From: Catonella sp963539695
GTDB lineage: Bacteria; Bacillota; Clostridia; Lachnospirales; Lachnospiraceae
Reading direction: 5' to 3'
Length of the DNA stretch: 64,000 bases
Assembly: GCA_963539695.1 (NCBI GenBank)
Contig: CAUTOC010000009.1
Span: 1 to 64,000, forward strand
Shown one piece after another: positions 7,361-15,494 of the stretch. The translations under genes were made by a program, and so were the position numbers. The notes under the pieces are model-generated. The model searched no databases. It was not told the origin of the DNA and saw nothing but the letters and a program-made list of their open reading frames with translations. The stretch's first letter is position 1. Each line of letters begins with the position of its first letter.

Positions 7361-8905
7361 TCACTCAAACTCAATCGTCCCCGGTGGCTTACTGGTTATA
7401 TCATACAGTACCCTGTTAACTCCTCTGACCTCATTGATTATCCTACTCACCACCCTCTGCAATACCTCCCAAGGTATCTCGCTTGCCTCGGCTGTCATAA
7501 AATCAGTTGTATTTACCGCCCTCAGTGCAACCGCATAATCATAGGTTCTCTCATCACCCATTACACCTACTGACCTCATATTCGTAAGTGCCGCAAAATA
7601 CTGACCTATACTCTTGTCAAGCCCTGCATTAGCTATCTCTTCTCTGTAGATGGCATCTGCATCCTGAACTATTTTAACCTTCTCGGCAGTTACTTCTCCT
7701 ATTATTCTTATGCCTAGTCCCGGTCCTGGAAATGGCTGGCGGAATACAAGGCGTTCAGGGATGCCAAGTTCAAGACCGACCTTTCTTACCTCGTCCTTAA
7801 AAAGATTGCGGAGCGGTTCAATAATTTCCTTAAAATCTACATAGTCAGGAAGTCCGCCTACATTGTGGTGTGATTTGATTACTACAGATTCTCCGCCTAC
7901 ACCGCTTTCCACTACATCAGGATAAATGGTTCCCTGTACAAGATAGTCTACTGTTCCGATTTTCTTAGCTTCTTCTTCAAATACACGGATAAATTCCTCA
8001 CCTATTATCTTACGCTTGGTTTCAGGCTCTGTAACTCCGGCAAGCTTCTCGTAGAATCTCTCTTTTGCATTTACTCTTATAAAGTTAAGCTCGTAGCTGC
8101 CATTTGGTCCAAATACAACTTCTACTTCGTCACCTTCATTTTTACGGAGCAAGCCATGGTCTACAAATACACAGGTAAGCTGCTTACCGACTGCCTTAGA
8201 AAGAAGAACTGCCGCTACAGAGGAGTCAACGCCACCTGATAAGGCACAAAGCACCTTGCCGTTTCCTACTTTTTCTCTGATTTCCTTTATGCTGCTTTCT
8301 GCAAAAGCCGACATTTTCCAGTCTCCTGCACAGCCACAGATATTATGTACGAAGTTTGAAAGCATTTCCTTGCCGTATTCGGTATGAAGCACTTCCGGAT
8401 GGAACTGGATTCCATAAAGCCCCGCCTCTACATTTTCAATAGCCGCATTTGCGGTAGATGAGGTATGAGCAATAGAAGTAAAGCCCTCTGCAAGCTTTGA
8501 TATATAGTCAAAATGGCTCATCCATACAATTGATTTTTCAGGAATTCCGTTAAAAAGCTTTGAAGAAATGTTGAAAGTAGTTTCTGTCTTTCCGTATTCT
8601 CTATGCTCCGCCTTTTCAACCTTTCCGCCAAGGACATGGCTCATAAGCTGTGCTCCGTAGCAAAGTCCAAGCACAGGTATTCCCATTTTAAATAATTCCT
8701 CACTACAGGTTGCAGCATTTTCTTCATATACACTGCTTGGCCCTCCTGTAAGAATAATTCCCTTAGGGTTCATTTCCTTTATTTTAGATAATTCTGTCTT
8801 GTAAGAATATATTTCACAATAAACATCGGCTTCACGCACTCTTCTGGCTACAAGCTGGTTGTACTGTCCTCCAAAATCAATTACAACTACTAATTCTTTT
8901 TTCAC
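7361..8905 (-). CDS. guaA: GMP synthase (glutamine-hydrolysing)
   Basis: 514 residues, full length for the family. It converts XMP, ATP and glutamine to GMP. The N-terminal class I amidotransferase domain has the nucleophile motif LGLCYGAQ, with His and Glu at FHPEV. The ATP pyrophosphatase loop is LSGGVDSSV, and the C-terminal dimerisation domain ends in PPGTIEFE. The start is GTG at 8905, with AAAGGAG six bases upstream. The gene is intact although the mobile element adjoins its 3' end, as expected for elements whose att core restores the last guaA codons. No purine riboswitch is evident in the 214-base upstream gap. Confidence 0.97.
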   Translation of the reverse strand: MKKELVVVIDFGGQYNQLVARRVREADVYCEIYSYKTELSKIKEMNPKGIILTGGPSSVYEENAATCSEELFKMGIPVLGLCYGAQLMSHVLGGKVEKAEHREYGKTETTFNISSKLFNGIPEKSIVWMSHFDYISKLAEGFTSIAHTSSTANAAIENVEAGLYGIQFHPEVLHTEYGKEMLSNFVHNICGCAGDWKMSAFAESSIKEIREKVGNGKVLCALSGGVDSSVAAVLLSKAVGKQLTCVFVDHGLLRKNEGDEVEVVFGPNGSYELNFIRVNAKERFYEKLAGVTEPETKRKIIGEEFIRVFEEEAKKIGTVDYLVQGTIYPDVVESGVGGESVVIKSHHNVGGLPDYVDFKEIIEPLRNLFKDEVRKVGLELGIPERLVFRQPFPGPGLGIRIIGEVTAEKVKIVQDADAIYREEIANAGLDKSIGQYFAALTNMRSVGVMGDERTYDYAVALRAVNTTDFMTAEASEIPWEVLQRVVSRIINEVRGVNRVLYDITSKPPGTIEFE

Positions 8906-9020
8906 TTAAAACTCCTTTCAATTCCAAATGAAGTATTATTAAAAAAATATACCATAAATAATCCTATTATTCAATTCTCAAGAATACAACCATACAAATT
9001 TTTATTAAGTTTTAACATAA

Positions 9021-9045
9021 TGATACAAGTGTCAAAAGTATAAAA
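9021..9045 (-). repeat. Half copy of dispersed repeat family B
   Basis: The stretch TGATACAAGTGTCAAAAGTA is, on the minus strand, nearly identical to the right end of the full family B copy near 34808-34838 (TTTTATACTT, then TGACACTTGTAT). It lies between guaA and the phosphoesterase gene. Confidence 0.45.
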
Positions 9046-9088
9046 AATAATAAATCTATACTCTCTTTAATATCTTCTCAATAATTAG

Positions 9089-9094
9089 TATAAT
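9089..9094 (+). promoter_or_regulatory. -10 box of the phosphoesterase gene
   Basis: A TATAAT hexamer lies 26 bases before the ATG at 9120, preceded by an AT-rich region without a clear -35. The Shine-Dalgarno AAAGGAGA (9107-9114) follows. Confidence 0.4.
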
Positions 9095-9119
9095 ATCTAA
9101 AAATACAAAGGAGATATGT

Positions 9120-9611
9120 ATGAATACTTTTTTTATTGCCGATTTACACTTTGATGACATAAATATTAAGAATTATGAAAACCGTCCTTTTACCTCTGTA
9201 AATGCTATGAACCATGAATTAATTAAAAATTGGAACAAAACTGTAGATAATGACGACGAAGTTTATCTGCTTGGAGATATAGGAAATATCGCTTATATAC
9301 CTATGTTAAACGGTAGTAAATATCTTGTTAAAGGCAACCATGATACCTTTGACAATAATTTTTACAGAACCAACGGCTTTACTGAGGTATATGACCTTCC
9401 CGTCATATATAAAGGCTTTTGGATATTATCACATGAGCCTTTATACATCAACAACAATATGCCTTATGCAAATATCTTCGGACATATACATGGCAATCCG
9501 AACTATCTTTCTGCAAGCAGTCATGGATTCTGTGTAAGTGTGGAAAGAATAAACTATACTCCGGTAAGCTTTGAAACCATACAAAAAGTTGTCACAGAGT
9601 GTAAACAATAG
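9120..9611 (+). CDS. Calcineurin-like metallophosphoesterase
   Basis: A 163-residue protein with all five metal-binding motifs of the small calcineurin-like phosphoesterases in order: DLHF (Asp8, His10), GDIG (residues 52-55), GNHD (about 72-75), SHEP, and GHIHGN. There is no signal peptide, so it acts in the cytoplasm. Substrate cannot be told; relatives hydrolyse cyclic nucleotides, nucleotides or phosphoesters. It is a single-gene unit between guaA and a convergent aminopeptidase gene. Confidence 0.85.
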   Translation: MNTFFIADLHFDDINIKNYENRPFTSVNAMNHELIKNWNKTVDNDDEVYLLGDIGNIAYIPMLNGSKYLVKGNHDTFDNNFYRTNGFTEVYDLPVIYKGFWILSHEPLYINNNMPYANIFGHIHGNPNYLSASSHGFCVSVERINYTPVSFETIQKVVTECKQ

Positions 9612-9682
9612 CTTATAAAGCTGAATTTACATATTTTGCCTTTTTCATATAAACAGTGCATTATATTTCTTAATAAAATCAA

Positions 9683-9774
9683 GGGTTGTCACATTAAAAT
9701 ATAATAACAAAACATGTAAATTTATTGTTAAATAATCACAATATTTTGCATATTTTTTCTTAGTGCGACAACCC
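9683..9774. repeat. Dispersed palindromic repeat, family A, copy 1
   Basis: The ends GGGTTGTCACATTAA and TTAGTGCGACAACCC are imperfect inverted repeats (13 of 15 match) around an AT-rich core of about 60 bases. The same ends (GGGGCTGTCGCATTAA type) recur at 39959-40055 and more weakly at 59077-59174 and 31955-32008. Each copy lies between convergent genes. Confidence 0.7.
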
Positions 9775-9872
9775 CGCTGATATAAAATTACTACAACTTA
9801 GTTTCTCGTAACCCTTGTAAAACCATTTGTAATCTGCCCATTTTTTGAAAAATGGCTATTTACTCATATTTT

Positions 9873-9934
9873 TACAAGTCAAAAGATAATAAATTTTTTA
9901 CCCGGAAAACTTGTAGCAAATTTTTATACTTGTA
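9873..9934. repeat. Dispersed repeat, family B, full copy
   Basis: TACAAGTCAAAAGATAATAA at the left and TTTTTATACTTGTA at the right flank a core with GGAAAACTT. The segment aligns over its length with 34766-34830, sharing GTCAAAAGATAATAAAT, AAACTT and TTTATACTT at the same spacing. Its ends are inverted (TACAAGT and ACTTGTA). Confidence 0.55.
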
Positions 9935-9960
9935 CCGTATTATATTAACATCAAAAATAT

Positions 9961-11385
9961 TTACGCATCCTTTAAGAATGCCTTATAGCAAAGATATGCC
10001 TCGTAAATATCAGCCTTACAGCTTATTTCCCAAGGAGAGTGCATATTCATAACAGCCACACCCGAGTCGATTACTTCCATATTATAATTAGCCGCTATAT
10101 AAGCGATAGTTCCGCCGCCGCCCTGATCTACCTTACCAAGTTCTGCGGTTTGAAAGGTTATATTATTATCCTTCATTATCTTCCTAATAGCTGCCATATA
10201 CTCGGCAGTTGCCTCATTACTTCCACTCTTACCGCGAGAACCCGTATATTTATTAAATACAATTCCTTTTCCAAAGTAAGCTGTATTCTTCTTCTCATTT
10301 ACATTAGGATAATTAGGGTCAAAAGCTGCACTTACATCAGATGAGAGCATACGGGAATTAGCAAGAGCTCTTCTTAGGTCAAGTTCATTATATTCTCCCA
10401 CAAGGTTCATAACCTCTGCCACTACATTTTCAAAAAATCTGGAATGCATGCCCGTAGCACCTACACTGCCTATCTCTTCTTTATCTACAAGCAAGCAACA
10501 AGCTGTCTTATCAGGAGTCGGAGCATCAATTACGGCTTTAAGCGAAGTATAAGCACATACCCTGTCATCCTGTCCGTAGCCCATTATCATACTGCTGTCA
10601 AGTCCGTAGTGTTTAGCTTTTCCGGCAGGAACTATTTCAAGATCCGCCGATAGAAAATCTTCTTCCTCTATGCCATATTTATCCTTTAAAATCTTTAATA
10701 TATTAGCCTTTACAGCCTCTTTCTTCTCACCTTTAAGCGGTATACTTCCAAGCATTACATTAAGGTCTTCTCCTTCTACCACCTTAGCAGCAGTCTTTTG
10801 CAGCTGATCTGCAGAAAGATGAATAAGTAAGTCCGTAATTCCGATTACAGGTCCTTCTTCATCTTCACCTATACAAATATTTACAGATGTTCCATCCTCT
10901 TTTACCACAACTCCATGTATAGCCAATGGAAGCGTTACCCACTGGTACTTCTTAATACCTCCATAATAATGTGTATCAAGCATAGCAAGTTCGGTATCCT
11001 CATAAAGCGGAACCTGCTTAGCATCTATTCTAGGTGAATCTATGTGTGCACAAAGTATATTTAAGCCTTCTGCTAAAGGTTTCTTTCCTATTACAAAGAG
11101 TGCAAGTGCCTTACCCATATTTGACATATAAACCTTGTCACCCGCTTTTAACTTTTTCTTCTTTACAATAAGTTCACTAAGGTTTTTGTAGCCTGCCTTT
11201 TCTGCCTGCCTTATTGACTCATCCACACATTCTCTTTCAGTTTTGCAGTCTGAAATAAACTGTCTGTAGGTTTCACTTAATGCAAAGCAAGCCTCAAGTG
11301 CCTTTTTATCATACTTCTTCCAAGCATTCTGCCTTATCTCCTTTTGTTTATTTTCTGTTTTTTTCTCCGTTTTTTTTGCTGCCAT
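9961..11385 (-). CDS. M18 family aminopeptidase (first of two)
   Basis: A 474-residue zinc aminopeptidase of the M18 (aspartyl aminopeptidase-like) family. Metal and catalytic motifs are visible: CAHIDSPR near residue 130, DKEEIGS in the middle and MHSPWE at the C-terminus. It would trim N-terminal residues from cytosolic peptides. The start was moved 22 codons inside the longest frame, to the ATG at 11385, because AAAGGAG lies eight bases before it. The first 20 residues are Lys-rich. A second, more divergent M18 member lies at 29031-30329. Confidence 0.88.
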   Translation of the reverse strand: MAAKKTEKKTENKQKEIRQNAWKKYDKKALEACFALSETYRQFISDCKTERECVDESIRQAEKAGYKNLSELIVKKKKLKAGDKVYMSNMGKALALFVIGKKPLAEGLNILCAHIDSPRIDAKQVPLYEDTELAMLDTHYYGGIKKYQWVTLPLAIHGVVVKEDGTSVNICIGEDEEGPVIGITDLLIHLSADQLQKTAAKVVEGEDLNVMLGSIPLKGEKKEAVKANILKILKDKYGIEEEDFLSADLEIVPAGKAKHYGLDSSMIMGYGQDDRVCAYTSLKAVIDAPTPDKTACCLLVDKEEIGSVGATGMHSRFFENVVAEVMNLVGEYNELDLRRALANSRMLSSDVSAAFDPNYPNVNEKKNTAYFGKGIVFNKYTGSRGKSGSNEATAEYMAAIRKIMKDNNITFQTAELGKVDQGGGGTIAYIAANYNMEVIDSGVAVMNMHSPWEISCKADIYEAYLCYKAFLKDA

Positions 11386-11531
11386 TTTATCTCCTTTCAA
11401 TCCCTTATAAACATGGGGTGTATTTTCCATTAAAATTTTTATTACCGGCATATTACCAAGTTTGATACCATTTGTGCTACAACTAATCTATCTTGAAATT
11501 ATTTTTATAATATGCTATATTTATGGAGAAG

Positions 11532-11815
11532 AGAGTATCCATGTTAAATGTATACTCCCTAAGATTTGGTGCTGATGTCCATAAGGACGCACCTATCTTG
11601 TATGTCGGACAAGATAGAAAATATTACTTTCTCTTTTTGAGATAAGTAAGAATGTTTATGATAAGACCTCCAAAGGACATCAGCAGTGCTAATATCCCCA
11701 GAAAAATCATAATGATTTCATAATCTGTCATACACATCCCTCCCTTCGTATTATTCCGATTACCCGGTTTATACTTAGGGAGTTTTTAATTTTTCCATTC
11801 TGCCACAGATACTCT
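11532..11815. repeat. Nested long-range inverted repeats framing the toxin-like gene
   Basis: AGAGTATC (11532-11539) pairs with GATACTCT (11808-11815). ACTCCCTAAG (11554-11563) pairs perfectly with CTTAGGGAGT (11774-11783). Both pairs nest around the small gene. On the minus strand they would join the 5' leader and 3' tail of its mRNA, a feature of type I toxin messengers. Two local hairpins follow the stop: GGTGC/GCACC with GTCC/GGAC (11568-11593), and TATCTTGT/ACAAGATA (11594-11616). Confidence 0.6.
11624..11731 (-). CDS. Small hydrophobic peptide resembling type I / holin-like toxins
   Basis: A 35-residue peptide, too short for usual gene callers. It has MTDYEII at the N-terminus, one membrane span (about residues 6-30) and a basic tail YLKKRK. 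This matches the short holin-like or TxpA/Fst-like toxin peptides of Firmicutes. The Shine-Dalgarno GGGAGGG lies six bases before the ATG at 11731; an in-frame ATG at 11737 is too close to it. Nested inverted repeats and stem-loops around the gene fit a structured toxin mRNA under antisense RNA control. The antitoxin RNA is not identified, and toxicity is inferred. Confidence 0.6.
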   Translation of the reverse strand: MTDYEIIMIFLGILALLMSFGGLIINILTYLKKRK

Positions 11816-11940
11816 CCGAAAATCATTCTAGCACACCAAACTTATACTTTCAATAAACTACAAAATATTTTTACTTAAAAAATAATTCAAAAATCCCCTA
11901 ACCCTTTAGTTATCTATTAACAAATGATATAATGTGAACA

Positions 11941-12180
11941 CTTAACGACGACGCACCGTAGGTGCTAGTGCTGTGCAAATCAAGCCGTAAGGCGAAGATT
12001 GAGTTTAGTGACGACGCACCGTAGGTGCTAGTACCTTTAGGTAGAGCGGTATCTAAGCACTTAGTGACGACGCACCGCAGGTGCTAGTGCTGTGCAAGCG
12101 AGCCGCTTTTGGCAAAGACTGAACTTAGTACTTATGATATAATGTAAGCACTTAGCAATGACACGGCTAAAATGCCGGTA
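11941..12180. repeat. Tandem hairpin repeat block (three near-identical units and a partial)
   Basis: GACGACGCACCGTAGGTGCT recurs at about 11947, 12010 and (with one change, GCAGG) 12066, a period near 60 bases. Each unit contains the hairpin GCACC-GTA-GGTGC. Units 1 and 3 continue with GTGCTGTGCAA and a second hairpin (GCCGTAAGGC or GCCGCTTTTGGC). GATATAATGT followed by a CACTTA motif occurs before the block (11926) and again after it (12136), so the flanking segment is also duplicated. The spacing and unequal spacers do not fit CRISPR. Confidence 0.75.
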
Positions 12181-12262
12181 TTATCAGGTAGGCTATAATT
12201 CAAAAAATTAATTAATATAGTTTAATCTACGGTCAAGTTAATTGAGATGAAATGGAGAAAAA

Positions 12263-13333
12263 ATGAAGGATATAATTGAAACTTCCGAATTAGTACAGAC
12301 AGATGTAGAAATTAATAACGAAAAACTTGTAAGCGTAATTATTCCATGCAGAAATGTCGCAAAATGGCTGCCACAGTGTTTTCTTTCCCTCGTTAAGCAA
12401 ACTATCGGAATAGAAAATATTGAACTTATTTTTGTAGATGATGCCTCAGATGATGACGGAGCTACTTTGTCACTTCTAGGCGAAATGGAAAAAGCTTATC
12501 CTGAAAGTATTGTAATAATAAGCCTTGATAAAAATATAAGGCAGGGAGGAGCAAGAAATATTGCACTTAAATACGCCACCGGAAAATATATTGCTTTTGT
12601 AGATGCAGATGATTTTGTCGCAGAGAATTTTTTGCTTGAGGTTTATAAAGAGGCAGAGAAGTCAAATGCCGATATAGTTCAATTTGAACATTTTTTATTT
12701 ACTGAGAGCGGACTTGTGATAAACTCGGCTAAATTAGAGAGAGAATTTATTACCATAAAGACAGATGATGACAGAAAAAAATTTTTGTTTGAAGAAAAAC
12801 TTACCTGTGGCTGTTGGAATAAACTTTATAAAAGAGAACTTATAGAAAAAGCGACAGCTGTTTTTGCCGAAAAAGTCATATATGAAGAGCCTTTATTTGT
12901 CTATCCGCTATTTTTTCATTGTAGTAAGGTACTTATACTGGATAAACCCTACTATTATTATAGACAGAATAATTCGGGAACTATGCGTAATGATATGAAA
13001 GAAAAAAACACTTTATTTGAACATTCACTTGTGCAGAAACAAGTGCTTGAAACTATGAAAAAAACTGAGTTTTTTAGTAAATTTTATGAAGAGATAAAAT
13101 TATATTTTCTGCACTCTTATTTATATGAAACTCTGCTTTTTGCTAAAAAAAGAGGAATAAAAATTGATTTTAAAGAATTTCTTCCATTAACGAGATTTGC
13201 CCTAGAAGAATACAAAGACATAGACTGTTCACCATTTGCAAAATATATACCTAAACAAATAAAATTATTTAAGCTGATTAAGCAAGGAATTACAAAAGCA
13301 GACTATGACAATTATGTCAATGAACTTAATTAA
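12263..13333 (+). CDS. Family 2 glycosyltransferase
   Basis: A 356-residue GT-A fold glycosyltransferase. The nucleotide-sugar domain occupies residues 22-220: VSVIIPCRN, IFVDDASDD, RQGGARNIAL and the DxD-containing VDADDF (113-118). The C-terminal 130 residues are helical, as in the EpsJ-like or WcaA-like enzymes that act on surface polysaccharides. It has no membrane span. It is a lone gene convergent with flagellin, so both surface glycan synthesis and flagellin glycosylation are possible; the sequence does not decide. Confidence 0.85.
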   Translation: MKDIIETSELVQTDVEINNEKLVSVIIPCRNVAKWLPQCFLSLVKQTIGIENIELIFVDDASDDDGATLSLLGEMEKAYPESIVIISLDKNIRQGGARNIALKYATGKYIAFVDADDFVAENFLLEVYKEAEKSNADIVQFEHFLFTESGLVINSAKLEREFITIKTDDDRKKFLFEEKLTCGCWNKLYKRELIEKATAVFAEKVIYEEPLFVYPLFFHCSKVLILDKPYYYYRQNNSGTMRNDMKEKNTLFEHSLVQKQVLETMKKTEFFSKFYEEIKLYFLHSYLYETLLFAKKRGIKIDFKEFLPLTRFALEEYKDIDCSPFAKYIPKQIKLFKLIKQGITKADYDNYVNELN

Positions 13334-13390
13334 GACATAGCCCCCTGTCTTACAATCAATACTTGAATATACAATATCAAGTCATACAAG

Positions 13391-13416
13391 CAAAAAGACC
13401 GCTATTTCTAGCGGTC
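13391..13416 (-). terminator. Rho-independent terminator of fliC
   Basis: A perfect 8-bp stem, GACCGCTA (13397-13404) and TAGCGGTC (13409-13416), with a four-base loop. On the minus strand it is followed by a run of five T. It lies 25 bases after the fliC stop. Confidence 0.85.
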
Positions 13417-13440
13417 CTACTTATCATGTGTACTATAATA

Positions 13441-14334
13441 TTATCTAAGTAATGAAAGAACACCCTGTGTAGACTGATTAGCCTGTGCAAGCATAGCCTG
13501 ACCTGCCTGTGCAAGAATGTTATTCTTACTGAACTCAACCATTTCTTTAGGAACATTGGTATCACGGATACGCGATTCAGCTGCCTGAGTATTCTCAGAA
13601 ATATTATCAAGGTTAAGCACTGTATGCTCAAGACGATTCTGAAGAGCACCAAGTTCAGATCTCTGTGCAGATACTGCCTTAATAGCTACCTTTACACTTG
13701 TCATAACCTTTCCGGCATTTTCATTAGTTCCTACAAGCTCTGTAAGTTCATCTGAACCATCCTCTGCTTCCTGAATACCCTCTAAAGCACCTGCTCCATC
13801 TGCATCTCCACCGGTCAAGCCAATGGTTTCAGCGTTCATATTCTTTATAGAAATTTCAATATTCTGACCCTCTAAAGCTCCTACCTGAAGGAACTTCTTG
13901 TTGTCATCTCCACCGAAAGTTCCGTCCAAAAGATTCTGTGTATTGAACTGTGTAGTAGACTGAATACGGTCAATCTCTATTGTAAGCTGTTTAAGCTCTG
14001 CTGCGATTGCTCCTCTATCTTCGCTTGTGTTAGGGTCATTCGCTGCCTGAACTGCAAGCTCGTTCATTCTCTGAAGAATTGAGTGAGTTTCATTAAGTGC
14101 ACCTTCTGCTACCTGGATAAGTGAGATACCGTCCTGAGCATTAGTTGATGCTCTGTTAAGACCTCTTACCTGACTTCTCATCTTCTCAGAAATTGTAAGA
14201 CCTGCCGCATCGTCTGCTGCTCTGTTAATCTTAAATCCTGATGAAAGTTTCTCAGATGACTTTGCCTGTAACGCACTTGTAATTCCTAACTGTCTGTTAG
14301 AGTTCATTGCTGTAAGATTGTGCTGTACTACCAT
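13441..14334 (-). CDS. fliC: Flagellin
   Basis: A 297-residue flagellin. The N-terminal D0/D1 part (MVVQHNLTAMNSNRQLG, then SEKLSSGFKINRAADDAAGL) and C-terminal D1/D0 part (NRLEHTVLNLDNISENTQ to LSLLR) are highly conserved. The surface domain between about residues 165 and 205 is very short. The start is the ATG at 14334, preceded by AGGAGG; the longer open frame upstream is leader sequence. A near-perfect sigma-28 promoter and a CsrA-type leader control it. It is last in the cluster, after fliT, rather than between csrA and flaG as in Bacillus subtilis. Confidence 0.97.
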   Translation of the reverse strand: MVVQHNLTAMNSNRQLGITSALQAKSSEKLSSGFKINRAADDAAGLTISEKMRSQVRGLNRASTNAQDGISLIQVAEGALNETHSILQRMNELAVQAANDPNTSEDRGAIAAELKQLTIEIDRIQSTTQFNTQNLLDGTFGGDDNKKFLQVGALEGQNIEISIKNMNAETIGLTGGDADGAGALEGIQEAEDGSDELTELVGTNENAGKVMTSVKVAIKAVSAQRSELGALQNRLEHTVLNLDNISENTQAAESRIRDTNVPKEMVEFSKNNILAQAGQAMLAQANQSTQGVLSLLR

Positions 14335-14341
14335 AATAAAT

Positions 14342-14375
14342 TTCCTCCTTGAATTTGCATCCAGCTTCCCTGCTG
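14342..14375 (-). promoter_or_regulatory. Candidate CsrA binding sites in the fliC leader
   Basis: On the minus strand the leader forms a hairpin, CAGC-AGGGAA-GCTG (14375-14362), with GGA in the loop. The Shine-Dalgarno itself reads CAAGGAGGAAA (14351-14341) and holds GGA twice. Paired GGA sites, one in a hairpin loop and one over the ribosome binding site, are the known arrangement by which CsrA represses flagellin translation in Bacillus subtilis until FliW titrates it. Both csrA and fliW lie 3 kb upstream. Confidence 0.65.
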
Positions 14376-14462
14376 AATAAATTTTAATATTTTTGAAAAC
14401 TTTAAGTCTCTCTAAGGCCGTACACTCCGTTAGAGTGACTTTAAGTTTTACTTTCAAATTAT

Positions 14463-14489
14463 ATATCGGCTGTTCTAAAAAAAACTTTA
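14463..14489 (-). promoter_or_regulatory. Sigma-28 (SigD) promoter of fliC
   Basis: On the minus strand TAAA (14489-14486) and GCCGATAT (14470-14463) are separated by 15 bases. This matches the flagellar sigma-28 consensus exactly. The predicted transcript start gives a leader of about 120 bases. Confidence 0.92.
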
Positions 14490-14501
14490 GCTTTTTTTAA
14501 A

Positions 14502-14990
14502 TTATTTTTTATGATCTAAAAAATATGTACTTTCTCCTGTATTTCCGCTCATATTGCTATAATATTTTGTAACTGCACTGCTGTTAAGATTATAACTCTT
14601 AATCTTATCCTTGCTTTTAGAAACTTTCATATCGAACTTAATCTGATTTCTTCTTTCGGCAGTTTCAATTTCAACTCCCTTGTCAACCAAGTTTCTTATA
14701 AACTCCTGAAGTTTCTCTATATTCTCTTTATAAAGAGCCGGCTCCGTTTTTACTTTATCCGCAATTCTCTTGTAAATAAGATCAAATCCTTCATCAAGCT
14801 TATTAATCTCCTCAATAAGACAACTTTTTTTTGTAATCAAATCGTCAAAAGCATCATCATCAAAATCCGTTTCGCCAAGCAAACTTTCCTGTTCTTTAGT
14901 AAACTCAAGCAAGGCAGCCAAAATTTTTTCTTTCTTAACAAGCGAATCCTTCATAAGTTCCAAATAATTATTAATTTCCGTATTCATCAT
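14502..14990 (-). CDS. fliT: FliT-like flagellar chaperone
   Basis: A 162-residue, mostly helical, charged protein directly after fliS. Its ATG overlaps the fliS TGA (ATGA), so they are coupled. In Firmicutes this position is held by FliT, the export chaperone of the cap protein FliD. Sequence similarity in this family is low, so the name rests on position, size and helical content. A second ATG immediately follows the first (14987). Confidence 0.65.
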   Translation of the reverse strand: MMNTEINNYLELMKDSLVKKEKILAALLEFTKEQESLLGETDFDDDAFDDLITKKSCLIEEINKLDEGFDLIYKRIADKVKTEPALYKENIEKLQEFIRNLVDKGVEIETAERRNQIKFDMKVSKSKDKIKSYNLNSSAVTKYYSNMSGNTGESTYFLDHKK

Positions 14991-15358
14991 GCAGTCTTAG
15001 CCACCTTCATCACTTTAGCCCAAACATCTCTAAGACCTCTAATATCTTCAAGGGCTTCATTCAGCTTATCTATATCTTTTTTAAGATTCGCCTTGAGCAG
15101 ATTATCCAATATTCTTTTATATATCACATCAAAATCCTTAGCTACCTCATACTTAAAGTCAAGAGTTCCCTGAAGTTCCCATATTATATTCTGTGCTTTT
15201 ACGAGATTGTTATGGGCTTTTTCTATATTTTTTTCTTCTATGCCCATAGCTGCCTGATTACAGAATTTAATAGCTCCGTTATAAAGCATAAGCGTAAGCT
15301 CAGCCGGTGTTGCCGTATTTATTGCCGCCCCCTGATAAAGACTTGCTGCATTTGCCAT
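14987..15358 (-). CDS. fliS: Flagellin export chaperone FliS
   Basis: A 123-residue four-helix protein. The N-terminus contains AASLYQGAAINTATPAELT, the family hallmark, followed by LMLYNGAIKFCNQA. It binds the C-terminal D0 region of flagellin before export. The start at 15358 was chosen over an ATG five codons upstream, because the ribosome binding site GGAGGAAG lies between them. A sigma-28-like promoter is present at 15401-15427. Confidence 0.93.
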   Translation of the reverse strand: MANAASLYQGAAINTATPAELTLMLYNGAIKFCNQAAMGIEEKNIEKAHNNLVKAQNIIWELQGTLDFKYEVAKDFDVIYKRILDNLLKANLKKDIDKLNEALEDIRGLRDVWAKVMKVAKTA

Positions 15359-15400
15359 CTTACTTCCTCCCATTTTATACCCGTTATTATCACAACATAT

Positions 15401-15427
15401 ATATCGGATAATTCAACTTTAACTTTA
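15401..15427 (-). promoter_or_regulatory. Sigma-28-like promoter of fliS-fliT
   Basis: On the minus strand TAAA (15427-15424) and TCCGATAT (15408-15401) are separated by 15 bases. The only departure from consensus is T for G at the first base of the -10 element. It lies 43 bases before the fliS start. Confidence 0.75.
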
Positions 15428-15494
15428 GTACATTTTAGGAGAGAAGTCAAGGAAAAAAGAGATACCGTTTTTATGATACCTCTTTAATCCGAAA

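Larger units (their letters stand above)
9612..9960. other. Intergenic stretch with two repeat elements
   Basis: These 349 bases between convergent genes hold one copy of each dispersed repeat family (9683-9774 and 9873-9934). A short palindrome CCATTTTTTGAAAAATGG (9837-9854) may serve as a terminator. No coding potential was found. Confidence 0.6.
11452..12262. other. Long intergenic region with a small toxin-like gene and tandem repeats
   Basis: About 810 bases separate the aminopeptidase and glycosyltransferase genes. They contain a 35-codon hydrophobic peptide (11624-11731) framed by long-range inverted repeats, then an AT-rich stretch, then a block of tandem hairpin repeats (11941-12180). 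No larger gene was found. Confidence 0.7.

Noticed and set aside
8906..9119. Purine-type riboswitch before guaA
   Set aside because: No purine aptamer core or matching paired loops could be recognised in the AT-rich gap.
10039..10344. Plus-strand open frame within the M18 gene
   Set aside because: It is antisense to conserved metal-binding motifs of the aminopeptidase and lacks a ribosome binding site.
11941..12180. Possible CRISPR array
   Set aside because: Repeat-like units differ in length, the spacers share sequence with each other, and no cas genes are nearby.
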